From positions 1-34,555 of the forward strand of contig JACIZP010000333.1 of NCBI GenBank assembly GCA_014359355.1: 34,555 nt of DNA, written 5' to 3'. Shown here in pieces: positions 1 through 7,855 of the stretch. Source of the stretch: Calditrichota bacterium (lineage in GTDB: Bacteria; Zhuqueibacterota; Zhuqueibacteria; JANLFK01; Oleimicrobiaceae). A program made the position numbers and the translations under genes. Position 1 is the first letter of the stretch, and every line of letters starts with the position of its first letter. The notes under the pieces are model-generated. The model was not told the origin of the DNA and ran no database searches. It saw only the letters and a program-made list of their open reading frames with translations.

Positions 1-1
1 C

Positions 2-748
2 GCCAAGGCTGGGGTGCAGAAGCTGACCTTGGGTGAGGGCAACAACATTGTCAACTTGCCCATCGAGGTGAGCTCTGGCACCACGTTGGACGTAGGGCAG
101 AGCGTGTTAGCGGGCAACGGCATCTTTGTCTTGAATCCTGGCGCAACGCTGGCAACGGCTCACAGCGATGGCGTGGCGGGCTTCTTGGGGACATTGCCAG
201 CCGGAGTGGTGACGCTGAGCACTGCTGCCAACTACACGTTCAATGGAACCACGCGCCAGGTAACCAGCGCGGCGATGCCATCGGTAGTGAATGATCTGAC
301 CATCAACAACTCTGAGGGAGTGGTCCTATCGCAGCCCACCACCATCAACGGCGTGTTGCACCTGGTCGCCGGCGAGTTCGATAACACGATTCCCTTTGTG
401 TTGGGCCCCAACGGCTCGATCTCCTTTGAGGGAGGCAGTCTTAAGGTGAGCGTCGGGGTGGTGGAACGGGAACCAGAAGTGCCGACGCAATTTGCGCTCT
501 TGCAAAACTACCCGAATCCGTTCAATCCGGTGACCACGATTCGCTACATGTTGCCCGTCAGCGCTCACGTGACTTTGACGGTGTACGACGCAAGCGGACG
601 TCAGGTGGCGCAACTTGTGGATGCTAAGCAAGGCCCGGGTGTCTACGCTGTCCTGTGGAACGCTACGGATGTTGCCAGCGGCGTGTACTACTGCCGGCTT
701 ACCGCTGGATCGTTCACCCAGGCGCGCAAGCTGGTCGTGACGAAGTGA
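2..748 (+). CDS. C-terminal part of a secreted beta-rich protein with a T9SS sorting domain (5' truncated)
   Basis: The reading frame is open from base 2, so the gene starts before the window; a GTG at 14 is in frame but has no ribosome-binding site. The visible part (about 244 residues) has two regions. Residues 1-150 (counted from the GTG) are rich in G, T, N and V, with short beta-strand-like units such as 'DLTINNSEGVVL' followed by 'TINGVLHL', typical of filamentous beta-solenoid surface proteins. Residues 155-244 form a type IX secretion (Por) C-terminal sorting domain: 'LLQNYPNPFNP' at 163-172, then the VYDASGRQV strand, GVYAVLW, and a final GVYYCRL plus KLVV strand. The family is exported through the outer membrane and the domain is removed or anchored. 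The function of the missing N-terminus cannot be seen. A strong terminator follows, so this gene ends its own transcription unit. Confidence 0.85.
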   Translation, partial: AKAGVQKLTLGEGNNIVNLPIEVSSGTTLDVGQSVLAGNGIFVLNPGATLATAHSDGVAGFLGTLPAGVVTLSTAANYTFNGTTRQVTSAAMPSVVNDLTINNSEGVVLSQPTTINGVLHLVAGEFDNTIPFVLGPNGSISFEGGSLKVSVGVVEREPEVPTQFALLQNYPNPFNPVTTIRYMLPVSAHVTLTVYDASGRQVAQLVDAKQGPGVYAVLWNATDVASGVYYCRLTAGSFTQARKLVVTK

Positions 749-755
749 CGCAAAC

Positions 756-795
756 GCCCCCCTCGTACGCAAGCGTGAGCGAGGGGGGCACTTTT
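756..795 (+). terminator. Intrinsic terminator after the first T9SS protein
   Basis: A 10-bp GC-rich stem (756-765 pairs with 780-789) encloses a second short stem (acgc at 767-770 with gcgt at 773-776), and is followed by TTTT at 792-795. It begins eight bases after the stop codon. It separates the upstream transcript from the pectate lyase gene, which starts at 835. Confidence 0.85.
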
Positions 796-834
796 GTACC
801 CAATGGCTGCGAAAGCAAGACTCGCTGAGGAACA

Positions 835-2907
835 ATGACGTTCTCAAATCGCCGTGTGCCGTGGCTTGCGCTGCTGACATTCTTCGTTTTACCTGCAGTG
901 AGCAGAGGGCAGGAGCCCCCTTCTGGACTAAACGTGTATTGGGGCCACATTCCTGGAGGCGACAGGGTGTTCTACATTGCCCCGCACGGGGAGAACGCCA
1001 ATCCGGGCACGTTGGACCAACCTTGGGCAACGCTTGACTACGCGACTAATCAGGCGCAACCCGGCGATGTATTTGTGCTGCGAGGAGGGGTCTATTACCA
1101 CAATGCGACCATCAAGATCTCTCGGCACGGCACGGCCGAAAAGCCGATAACCATCGTGGCGTACCCGGGAGAGACGCCAATACTGGATTTCTCTGGTCAG
1201 GCAGAAGAGAGCAGTCAGAATGGCATCCGCCTCAATGGCTGGTATTGGCATGTCATCGGAATCACCGTACGGTACGCGGGCCATAACGGCATCCGCATGG
1301 ATGGGAGCTACAACATCCTGGATCAAGTGACGGCTTACGGCAACCGCGACAGCGGCATTCATATGGCCGGAAATGCTTCGTACAATCTCATCAAGAACTG
1401 CGACAGCTTTTGGAACTTTGACCGGATTAGCGCAGGCGAAAACGCGGATGGGTTTGGGGCAAAGTTCGACATTCTCCCAGGGAACCATTTCTATGGATGC
1501 CGTGCGTGGGAGAATTCTGACGACGGCTTTGACTTCTGGCGCGCAGCAAACACGATTACCGTGGAGAACTGCTGGGCGTTCCACAACGGTGACCCGTCGT
1601 TGTTCGGGAATCCCGCGAACTTTGGGGGAGACGGCAACGGCTTCAAACTCGGCGGTGACTATGTGCCGGGCGACCATGTCGTTGTGCGGTGCCTGGCCTT
1701 CGACAACCTTGGCCCGGCTCGACAGTCGAAAGGCTTCGACCACAACAACAACACGGGTGCCTTGACTCTATTGCACAATACCGCCTACAACAACGGGAGG
1801 AACTTCTACTTTCCGAGGGACCCAATTCGAGGCCAATCGCTATTTGTGAACAACCTGAGCGTGACGTCTTCGGTGCTGGCCACGGTCCCGCCAACTGCAG
1901 TTGTGGCGGGCAACAGCTGGCAAATTGGGGTTTCGCTCGATGAGGACGTGTTCCTCAGCGTCGATACTCAGCTTGCAAAGTCGGCGCGGCAGAGAGACGG
2001 TTCCCTTCCGGAGGTTGAGCTCCTTAAGCCAAAGCCAAGCAGTCCTGTTGTCGACCGTGGGGTTCTTTCTGGGCAGCCCTACTGCGGCAGTGCTCCCGAC
2101 ATAGGCGCCTACGAAGTGGAGATGGGAGAATGGCATGGGCCGTTTGTCGAGCGCGGTTCAGGGGCAAAGATCAAAGAGCTGCTCGTGTACGATGTGGAGA
2201 ACGCACAGGGGTGGGGCGTGCGTGCCGATTTCGCTCAGGGCATGGATCCGTACGGAGACGGAACAACTGTGCTGTCGGTCCCCGAGGGATTGCGCGTGTG
2301 GGAATGGGTCCAGACATCCCCCGGTTCGCGAACCAAGAACTATCTGTTTACCCTGGCCGAGTTTGTCACCGAAGAGGCATGCGAGATCTTTGTGGCCCAT
2401 TCTACCCGCATTGCTGCGAAACCTGAGTGGCTACAGGAGTACGAGTCTACGGGTCTAACCCTCACCCTCGCCGGCGCCGGGGGGGCGCAGGAAGTGTTGG
2501 CGTTGTTTCGTAGAGCTACTGAACCGGGAGACAGGGTCGTGCTTGGGCGGAACTCTAAGGACGGCACGACCGCCGCCGCCATGTACCTCGTCCTCGTCGG
2601 CTCGACATCGCAAGGAGTTGCAAGCGGCGACCTCTTCGTACCCGCAGAATTGGACCTTGTCAAGGCCTATCCGAATCCCTTTTCTGGGTCAACCACCATC
2701 CGGTACGAAGTTGGAGCGGCAGGCTACGTCGCCCTGCAAGTGTTTGATCTGAACGGAAGGCAAGTGGCTGAGCTCGCGAAAGGTCTCCATCAGCAGGGCA
2801 CGTACGCCGTAACTTGGCAGCCTGACGCCCTCCCGGTGGGGGTCTACTTCTGCCGGCTTCGCACGGGGAAGAATCTGGGGGTGCAGAGGCTTCTGTTGCT
2901 CCGTTGA
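835..2907 (+). CDS. Secreted pectate lyase, polysaccharide lyase family 9, with T9SS sorting domain
   Basis: The protein has 690 residues and probably cleaves polygalacturonate by beta-elimination outside the cell, leaving 4,5-unsaturated ends. Residues 1-25 look like a signal peptide (basic start, hydrophobic LALLTFFVLPAV). Residues 45-430 form a right-handed parallel beta-helix. The family-9 active site can be matched: Asp205, Asp229, Asp230 and Asp233 have the same spacing as the calcium ligands Asp209/233/234/237 of Dickeya Pel9A, and Lys271 in 'GNGFKLGGD' matches its catalytic Lys273. A linker or beta-domain (430-600) follows. A T9SS sorting domain (605-690) has 'VKAYPNPFSGSTTIRY' and ends in YFCRL and LLLLR strands. 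GAGGA at 826-830 supports the ATG. The downstream kduI, kduD and uronate genes fit the lyase product. Family assignment is strong; exact substrate (pectate or rhamnogalacturonan) is inferred. Confidence 0.9.
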   Translation: MTFSNRRVPWLALLTFFVLPAVSRGQEPPSGLNVYWGHIPGGDRVFYIAPHGENANPGTLDQPWATLDYATNQAQPGDVFVLRGGVYYHNATIKISRHGTAEKPITIVAYPGETPILDFSGQAEESSQNGIRLNGWYWHVIGITVRYAGHNGIRMDGSYNILDQVTAYGNRDSGIHMAGNASYNLIKNCDSFWNFDRISAGENADGFGAKFDILPGNHFYGCRAWENSDDGFDFWRAANTITVENCWAFHNGDPSLFGNPANFGGDGNGFKLGGDYVPGDHVVVRCLAFDNLGPARQSKGFDHNNNTGALTLLHNTAYNNGRNFYFPRDPIRGQSLFVNNLSVTSSVLATVPPTAVVAGNSWQIGVSLDEDVFLSVDTQLAKSARQRDGSLPEVELLKPKPSSPVVDRGVLSGQPYCGSAPDIGAYEVEMGEWHGPFVERGSGAKIKELLVYDVENAQGWGVRADFAQGMDPYGDGTTVLSVPEGLRVWEWVQTSPGSRTKNYLFTLAEFVTEEACEIFVAHSTRIAAKPEWLQEYESTGLTLTLAGAGGAQEVLALFRRATEPGDRVVLGRNSKDGTTAAAMYLVLVGSTSQGVASGDLFVPAELDLVKAYPNPFSGSTTIRYEVGAAGYVALQVFDLNGRQVAELAKGLHQQGTYAVTWQPDALPVGVYFCRLRTGKNLGVQRLLLLR

Positions 2908-3199
2908 AGCTGCGCCCGAGCTGGGGAGGTACGCGGCAAACGGTCGTTTCGATGTCACGGGGGATCCCGGGCTGCCTTGACACGGTGACCGCAAGGTGCA
3001 CCGGACTACTCTCGCGGGTTCACATGCCCGCTATTGCTTAGCAGCATGGGTTTCGCTCCATTTGGTGGAGGCTGAAACCGCGTGGCGCGTAGGTAGCTGG
3101 CCCATGGGGTGCAAGAGACTCTGGGCTATGCGGAAGTGATGACAAGGTCCCGGTCCCAAACGGCCCCTCCGAGAGGACCAGGACAAAGGGAGGAAAACG
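2908..3199 (+). other. Gap between the pectate lyase and DUF4861 genes, with inverted repeats
   Basis: I see no gene here. At 3049-3079 there is an imperfect hairpin: GGTTTC (3049-3054) with GAAACC (3074-3079), then CTCCA (3056-3060) with TGGAG (3066-3070). It has no T-run, so it is either an operator-like site or an mRNA structure. At 2938-2949 AAACG and CGTTT form a small inverted repeat around GT, resembling LacI-family operator halves. A perfect TTGACA at 2977-2982 lacks a convincing -10 at the usual spacing. A promoter for the downstream genes probably lies here, but I cannot fix it. Confidence 0.35.
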
Positions 3200-4450
3200 A
3201 TGCGATTGTCAACCATGGCTCTGGGCGTAGCCTTGTTGGCAAGCTTGACGTGTGGCAAGTCTGACTTGGAGCGCGTCTATCCGGAGACGGTTGTCCTATA
3301 CGCACAGAACCCGACTGCGTTCCCTCGCAGGGACGAACCGGTGACCCTTGACATCAGCCGCATCAAGGCGAAAGCCCCGGATTTCAACCCCAGGGCCTAT
3401 GTGCTGCTCTGTGCGGGGACAGAAATAGCAAGTCAGGCGGAAGACTTGGACGGAGATGGACAACCGGAGAACATCACGGCCGTGCTGGACTTGCCGGCGA
3501 GCGGCAAGAGATTGTTGCGCCTAAGGTACGCCCCAGAAGGTTCAAGAGAGCGGACTTACCCGAAGAGGACACAGGCCGAGCTCTCTGTCAAGACTGGTGG
3601 CGAGTTCGTGGGACGCAAGTACGTGGGTGGTCATTTCGTAAACGTGCGCTCGCTCCGTGTGCCCCCCGAGCACACCGATCATTCCGAATTCATCCGCTAC
3701 GAAGGTCCCGGTTGGGAATCCGATTTGGTGGGATACCGTTTCTACCTGGACTGGAGGAACGCAATCGATGTCTTCGGCAAAAAGGTGCCCAAGATGGTGC
3801 TCCACGACGTGGGACAGGACGGATTTGAGTCGTACCACCAGATGGCCGACTGGGGCATGGATATCCTCAAGGTGGGCGAATCGCTGGGCATCGGTTCCCT
3901 CGGTATGTGGGTCGACGGCCAGGCACAGCGCGTGAGCGTGACGGACAGCGTCGTGTGTGAGGTGGTACTCAACGGACCGGTACGATCGCTCATCAGGACC
4001 AAGTATTTCGGCTGGAAGGTGGGCGGCAAGGCCTATGACCTTGTGTCCGAGCTTACCATAGTGGCCGGTAGCCGCATCACCACCCACCAAGTTCAAATCT
4101 CTGGTGAGGCGCCTAACGTGTGTACCGGAATCGTCAAAGATCCCTCAGCAGAACTTCTGCGTTCGGGCATAGGGGGAGATTGGGCGTACATGGCTACCTA
4201 CGGCAAACAGAGCCTTGCCGGAGATAGCTTGGGGTTGGCCGTGCTCTTCAGAACCCACGATTTTGCTGGGTATGCAGAGGATGAGCACAGTCACGTGGTG
4301 CTCTTGCGCCCTGAGAACGGAAGGGTGACCTACGCTTTCTTGGCTGCGTGGGAGGGAGAGCCCTCGGGGATCAAAACCAAAGCGGAATTTCTCAAGTACT
4401 TAGACGAAACGGTGCAGAGGTTGGCCAACCCAGTCGTCGTTGCCCACTGA
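3200..4450 (+). CDS. DUF4861 family exported protein of a pectin locus
   Basis: The protein has 416 residues and begins with a hydrophobic export signal (MALGVALLASLTCG). The Cys at 18 is preceded by SLT, which is not a canonical lipobox, so a lipoprotein is possible but unsure. The body matches the DUF4861 family as I know it: a region with 'GPGWESDLVGYRFYLDWRN' (about 170-190), then DVFGKKVPKMVLHDVG, and 'DWGMDILKVGESLGIGSLG'. Members are common in Bacteroidota pectin and rhamnogalacturonan loci. Their fold suggests a carbohydrate-binding or carbohydrate-modifying protein, but I know of no firmly established activity. GGGAGG just upstream of ATG 3200 is a strong ribosome-binding site. It lies between the lyase and kduI, so a role on pectin fragments in the periplasm is inferred. 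Confidence 0.8.
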   Translation: MRLSTMALGVALLASLTCGKSDLERVYPETVVLYAQNPTAFPRRDEPVTLDISRIKAKAPDFNPRAYVLLCAGTEIASQAEDLDGDGQPENITAVLDLPASGKRLLRLRYAPEGSRERTYPKRTQAELSVKTGGEFVGRKYVGGHFVNVRSLRVPPEHTDHSEFIRYEGPGWESDLVGYRFYLDWRNAIDVFGKKVPKMVLHDVGQDGFESYHQMADWGMDILKVGESLGIGSLGMWVDGQAQRVSVTDSVVCEVVLNGPVRSLIRTKYFGWKVGGKAYDLVSELTIVAGSRITTHQVQISGEAPNVCTGIVKDPSAELLRSGIGGDWAYMATYGKQSLAGDSLGLAVLFRTHDFAGYAEDEHSHVVLLRPENGRVTYAFLAAWEGEPSGIKTKAEFLKYLDETVQRLANPVVVAH

Positions 4451-4535
4451 CACCGGTACTCGAAGAGGGAGCAGACTGGCCCCAGCTGGCCCTGGCTCTC
4501 CGCGACGACGACCGATTAGCTGGGAGGAAATTCTT

Positions 4536-5366
4536 GTGGAGATACGCTATCCTGCTGACCCGATTCGCTTCCAGCGAATGACCACCGAGGAAATCCGAGG
4601 CTCTTTCCTCGTGGACACTCTCTTTGTGCCTGACGAAGTCGTCTTGCTCTACTCCGAAGTCGACAGAGCGGTTCTCGGATCCGCTGTGCCCGTGACGAAG
4701 CCGCTCCATCTCGGTGCATCGAGGGAACTTGCGGCAGACTACTTCTGCGAGCGCCGCGAACTCGGGCTACTCAACGTGGGTGGGACGGGAAGGGTGGTCG
4801 TGGACGGGAAGAGCTACGAGTTGCGCAACAAGGATATGCTGTACATTGGTCAGGGCGCGAGAGACGTCTCATTTGAAAGCGAACGCTCAGACGTCCCTGC
4901 TGCCTTCTACCTGCTCAGCTTCCCTGCCCATGCGGCTTTCCCCACCAGAAAGGTGGCGATGGAGGAGGCCGAAGCAGTGCATCTTGGCCAGGCGGCCAAT
5001 TGCAACGAGCGGACGATTTACAAGTACATCCACCCCGGGGGGATCAAGAGCTGCCAGCTGGTCATGGGCCTCACGGTGCTCGCACCAGGCTCAAACTGGA
5101 ATACCATGCCCCCGCACACGCACGAGAGACGCACGGAGATCTACCTCTACTTTGACATGGCTGAGGAGACGCGGGTATTTCACTTCATGGGCATGGCGGA
5201 AGAGACACGCCACATCGTGATAGCCAATCGCCAAGCGGTCATTTCGCCCAGCTGGTCCATTCATGCCGGTGTGGGCACAGGACCCTACTCCTTCTGCTGG
5301 GGTATGGGTGGCGAGAATCAGACCTTCGAAGACATGGATGTCATTGAGATGACAAGGCTCAGGTAG
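4536..5366 (+). CDS. kduI: 5-dehydro-4-deoxy-D-glucuronate isomerase (KduI)
   Basis: KduI converts the ketouronate formed from unsaturated galacturonate (5-keto-4-deoxyuronate) to 2,5-diketo-3-deoxygluconate (EC 5.3.1.17) in the cytoplasm. I place the start at GTG 4536, because GGAGG lies at 4523-4527 and the product then begins MEIRYPADPIRF and has 276 residues, the normal family length. An in-frame ATG at 4440 would add 32 unrelated residues that overlap the preceding gene. The cupin metal site is complete: His194, His196 and Glu201 in 'HTHERRTE', and His243 in 'SPSWSIH'. These match E. coli His196, His198, Glu203 and His245 with a constant offset of two. The 'NTMPPHTHERR' and 'GGENQTFEDMD' signatures are also present. 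kduD follows after 30 bases, so the two steps are co-encoded. Confidence 0.96.
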   Translation: MEIRYPADPIRFQRMTTEEIRGSFLVDTLFVPDEVVLLYSEVDRAVLGSAVPVTKPLHLGASRELAADYFCERRELGLLNVGGTGRVVVDGKSYELRNKDMLYIGQGARDVSFESERSDVPAAFYLLSFPAHAAFPTRKVAMEEAEAVHLGQAANCNERTIYKYIHPGGIKSCQLVMGLTVLAPGSNWNTMPPHTHERRTEIYLYFDMAEETRVFHFMGMAEETRHIVIANRQAVISPSWSIHAGVGTGPYSFCWGMGGENQTFEDMDVIEMTRLR

Positions 5367-5396
5367 CACCCGAGCAAGACATTGTGTGAGGGAGAG

Positions 5397-6158
5397 ATGA
5401 TTCTGGACAAGTTCCGCCTAGACGGAAAAGTGGCAATTGTGACAGGCGCGGCGCGCGGACTCGGGCAGGCCATGGCCGTTGGCCTGGCGGAAGCAGGGGC
5501 CGACGTGGTGGTTGTCGATGTGCTGGACATGGAACAGACCACACGGTGCATCGAGGACTTGGGCAGACGCTGCGCGGCCGTAAAGACCGACTTGCGCAAG
5601 CTCGAAAGCATCGACCTGATTGTGCGACAAGCCCTGGAGCGCATGGGCTCCATCGACATACTGGTCAACAACGCTGGCATCATCCGGCGCGCTCCTGTGC
5701 TGGAGTTTGAACTGAAGGACTGGGATGAGGTGATGGACGTCAATGTGCGCACGCTTTTTTTCCTCACCCAGGCGGTGGCAAAAGTGATGGTCCAGCAGGG
5801 GAGAGGGGGGAAGATCATCAACATCGCATCCATGCTCTCCTTCCAGGGGGGCATCCTTGTGCCCTCATACACGGCCTCGAAAAGCGCCGTAATGGGTTTG
5901 ACTCGCCTGCTGGCCAACGAGCTTGCTCCCCACAACATCAATGTCAACGCCATTGCCCCAGGGTACATGGCCACCGACAACACGGCTCCCCTGCGCGCGG
6001 ACCCGGTGCGGAGCAAAGCAATCCTCGAGCGAATCCCTGCGGGAAGATGGGGCGAACCGGAAGACCTGAAAGGCGTCGTCGTGTTTCTGGCTTCAGAAGC
6101 TTCGGCCTATATGCACGGCTATACTGTGGCGGTGGACGGTGGATGGTTGGCCCGCTAA
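5397..6158 (+). CDS. kduD: 2-dehydro-3-deoxy-D-gluconate 5-dehydrogenase (KduD), SDR family
   Basis: KduD reduces 2,5-diketo-3-deoxygluconate to 2-keto-3-deoxygluconate (KDG) with a nicotinamide cofactor (EC 1.1.1.127). The product from ATG 5397 has 253 residues. Classical short-chain dehydrogenase landmarks are in place: the nucleotide-binding TGAARGLG at 16-23, NNAG at 91-94, the catalytic Ser145, Tyr158 and Lys162 (SYTASK), and the terminal DGGWL. AGGGAG at 5389-5394 precedes the start closely. A TTG at 5382 is in frame but less likely. The general SDR fold is certain; the specific role rests on position directly after kduI and on the KduD-like sequence. KDG kinase and aldolase are not in the window and must be elsewhere. 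Confidence 0.88.
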   Translation: MILDKFRLDGKVAIVTGAARGLGQAMAVGLAEAGADVVVVDVLDMEQTTRCIEDLGRRCAAVKTDLRKLESIDLIVRQALERMGSIDILVNNAGIIRRAPVLEFELKDWDEVMDVNVRTLFFLTQAVAKVMVQQGRGGKIINIASMLSFQGGILVPSYTASKSAVMGLTRLLANELAPHNINVNAIAPGYMATDNTAPLRADPVRSKAILERIPAGRWGEPEDLKGVVVFLASEASAYMHGYTVAVDGGWLAR

Positions 6159-6315
6159 GCGGTATCTTGACTGCTCGCGCCGTGACGTGCATGTCGGCTG
6201 CAGGTGCTGGTAGGATTGGTCCGGAGCTCATCGTGGGATGCGCTTCATGCTTCCGCACGGCGGTGCTCACCGACACCGCCTGCGCGCGTTCATTTCTTAG
6301 AGAGGAAGCACGAGT
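6159..6315 (+). other. Gap upstream of the TRAP transporter genes
   Basis: This 157-base gap divides kduID from the transporter genes. It holds an inverted repeat, GGCGGTG at 6259-6265 with CACCGCC at 6274-6280 (8-base loop), about 35 bases before the dctP start codon. A TAGGAT at 6211-6216 could be a -10 but has no good -35. The repeat could be an operator or a processing hairpin that changes transporter expression relative to the enzymes. I see no coding potential. Confidence 0.35.
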
Positions 6316-7287
6316 ATGAGACGTAGTTTGCTGCCCGTGCTGCTTGCTGCTTTGCTTGTTTCTTGTTCGCAGTCTGGCGGAAGAACGCGGGTTCTGAAGC
6401 TTGCGCACGCCCTGGACACCAATCACCCCGTGCACAAGGGCATGGTGTACATGGCCGAACGCGTGGCTGAAAAGTCCCACGGACGACTCCGAGTGGACAT
6501 CTACCCAAGCGGGCAGTTAGGCGACGAGAGGGAACTAATCGAGTTGCTGCAAATCGGTAGCTTGGCCATGACCAAGGTGTCCACCGCCCCCTTGGAGGCG
6601 TTCGTGCCTGAAATGGAGATATTCGGCATCCCATACGTGTTCAGGGACGATGAACACCGCTGGAAGGTACTGCGTGGCGACATCGGGAGGAGACTGCTGC
6701 TGGCAGGGGAGAGGTTTCTCCTTCGCGGCATGTGCTACTACGACGCCGGCAGCCGCAGCTTCTACACGAAAAAGGTCCCAATTATGCAACCCGGCGACCT
6801 ACGAGGCCTGAAGATTCGGGTCATGAATAGTCCTACTTCCTTCAAAATGATACAGACGCTGGGCGGCTCGGCTACGCCGATCCCGTGGGGTGAGCTTTAT
6901 ACTGCCCTCCAGCAAGGCGTGGTGGACGGAGCAGAGAATAACCCACCCAGCTTCTACTTCTCGCGTCACTACGAAGTTTGCAAGTACTACTGCCTGGATG
7001 AGCACACATCAATCCCCGACATTCTCCTGATGAGCACCACGGTGTGGGAGACTCTTTCGCTCGAGGAGCAGAAGTGGTTGCAAGAAGCGGTGGACGAGTC
7101 GGTTGACTACCAACGAAAACTTTGGCAAGAGTCATCGGAGCAGGCCCTGCAGGAGGTGCAAAAGGCGGGAGTTCAGGTGCTGCACCCCGACAAAGCTCCT
7201 TTTAGGCGCGCGGTGCAAGAGATGTACGACGCCTACAAAGGGACGCCTATCTATGAGCTGATTCAAGAGATTCAACGGGTGGAGTAG
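6316..7287 (+). CDS. TRAP transporter substrate-binding lipoprotein (DctP family), probably for uronates
   Basis: The protein has 323 residues and is a periplasmic solute receptor of a TRAP (tripartite ATP-independent periplasmic) system. Residues 1-17 are a lipoprotein signal with lipobox LVSC (Cys17), so it is membrane-tethered rather than free. The DctP fold is clear: 'LKLAHALDTNHPVHKG' near the start, 'YPSGQLGDERELIELLQIG', and 'LRGLKIRVMNSPTSFKMI', where Arg168 is the conserved arginine that binds the substrate carboxylate, followed by 'GVVDGAENNP'. GAGGAAG upstream of the ATG is the ribosome-binding site. The two membrane subunits follow at once. Characterised relatives bind C4-dicarboxylates, sugar acids or uronates; a galacturonate or unsaturated oligogalacturonate ligand is inferred from the neighbours. 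Confidence 0.93.
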   Translation: MRRSLLPVLLAALLVSCSQSGGRTRVLKLAHALDTNHPVHKGMVYMAERVAEKSHGRLRVDIYPSGQLGDERELIELLQIGSLAMTKVSTAPLEAFVPEMEIFGIPYVFRDDEHRWKVLRGDIGRRLLLAGERFLLRGMCYYDAGSRSFYTKKVPIMQPGDLRGLKIRVMNSPTSFKMIQTLGGSATPIPWGELYTALQQGVVDGAENNPPSFYFSRHYEVCKYYCLDEHTSIPDILLMSTTVWETLSLEEQKWLQEAVDESVDYQRKLWQESSEQALQEVQKAGVQVLHPDKAPFRRAVQEMYDAYKGTPIYELIQEIQRVE

Positions 7288-7298
7288 GGAGACCTGCT

Positions 7299-7811
7299 AT
7301 GGCAAAGTTGACCGGATACATCACCAGAGCCCTTGGTATTTTCCTCAGTTTCCTCATGGCGACCATGGTGCTGGATGTTACGTGGCAGGTTTTCACGCGC
7401 TTCGTGCTTCGCAATCCCAGTTCGTATACCGAGGAGCTGGCCAGGTTTCAGCTGATGTGGGTCGGTTTGCTTGGTGCCAGCTATGCGTACCGCACCAAGG
7501 CACACTTGGGAATCGACGTGCTGGCTACCAGGCTGACAGGCAGCAAACGGAAAATCCTTGAGGTGGCGATAAACCTGCTGGTACTTCTCTTCGCTCTGTT
7601 CGTGATGGTTATTGGCGGAATACGTCTTGTGCAGCTCACCTTCACCCTTGGTCAGGTGTCTACTGCCCTCGGGGTGCCAATGGGGTACGTCTACTCGGTA
7701 CTGCCGATTTCGGGTTTTCTCATGATCTACTTTGCCCTTCATTTCATCGTGGAAACGTTGCGTGAAAAGCAAGCCCCTGCAATCCCCAGGCAGGTCGGCG
7801 AGCCGATCTGA
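7299..7811 (+). CDS. TRAP transporter small permease subunit (DctQ family)
   Basis: The product has 170 residues with four predicted membrane helices (about 10-30, 48-68, 88-112 and 125-150), the standard DctQ topology. The motif 'RNPSSYTEELARFQLMWVG' between helices one and two is typical of the family, as is 'AYRTKAHLGIDVL'. DctQ forms the membrane complex with the large subunit DctM and is needed for sodium-driven uptake of substrate delivered by DctP. It starts 11 bases after dctP, with GGGAG upstream, and is followed by dctM after 44 bases. It carries no substrate information itself. Confidence 0.93.
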   Translation: MAKLTGYITRALGIFLSFLMATMVLDVTWQVFTRFVLRNPSSYTEELARFQLMWVGLLGASYAYRTKAHLGIDVLATRLTGSKRKILEVAINLLVLLFALFVMVIGGIRLVQLTFTLGQVSTALGVPMGYVYSVLPISGFLMIYFALHFIVETLREKQAPAIPRQVGEPI

Positions 7812-7855
7812 GCAATGAACCGAACGGAGGCACAACTCAAGAGGGAGTTTGCTCA

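Noticed and set aside
2977-2982. Perfect TTGACA as a promoter for the DUF4861-kdu genes
   Set aside because: No acceptable -10 hexamer is found 16-19 bases downstream.
4440-4535. N-terminal extension of KduI from ATG 4440
   Set aside because: The extra 32 residues overlap the DUF4861 gene and are basic and low in similarity; GTG 4536 has GGAGG and begins with the conserved KduI N-terminus.
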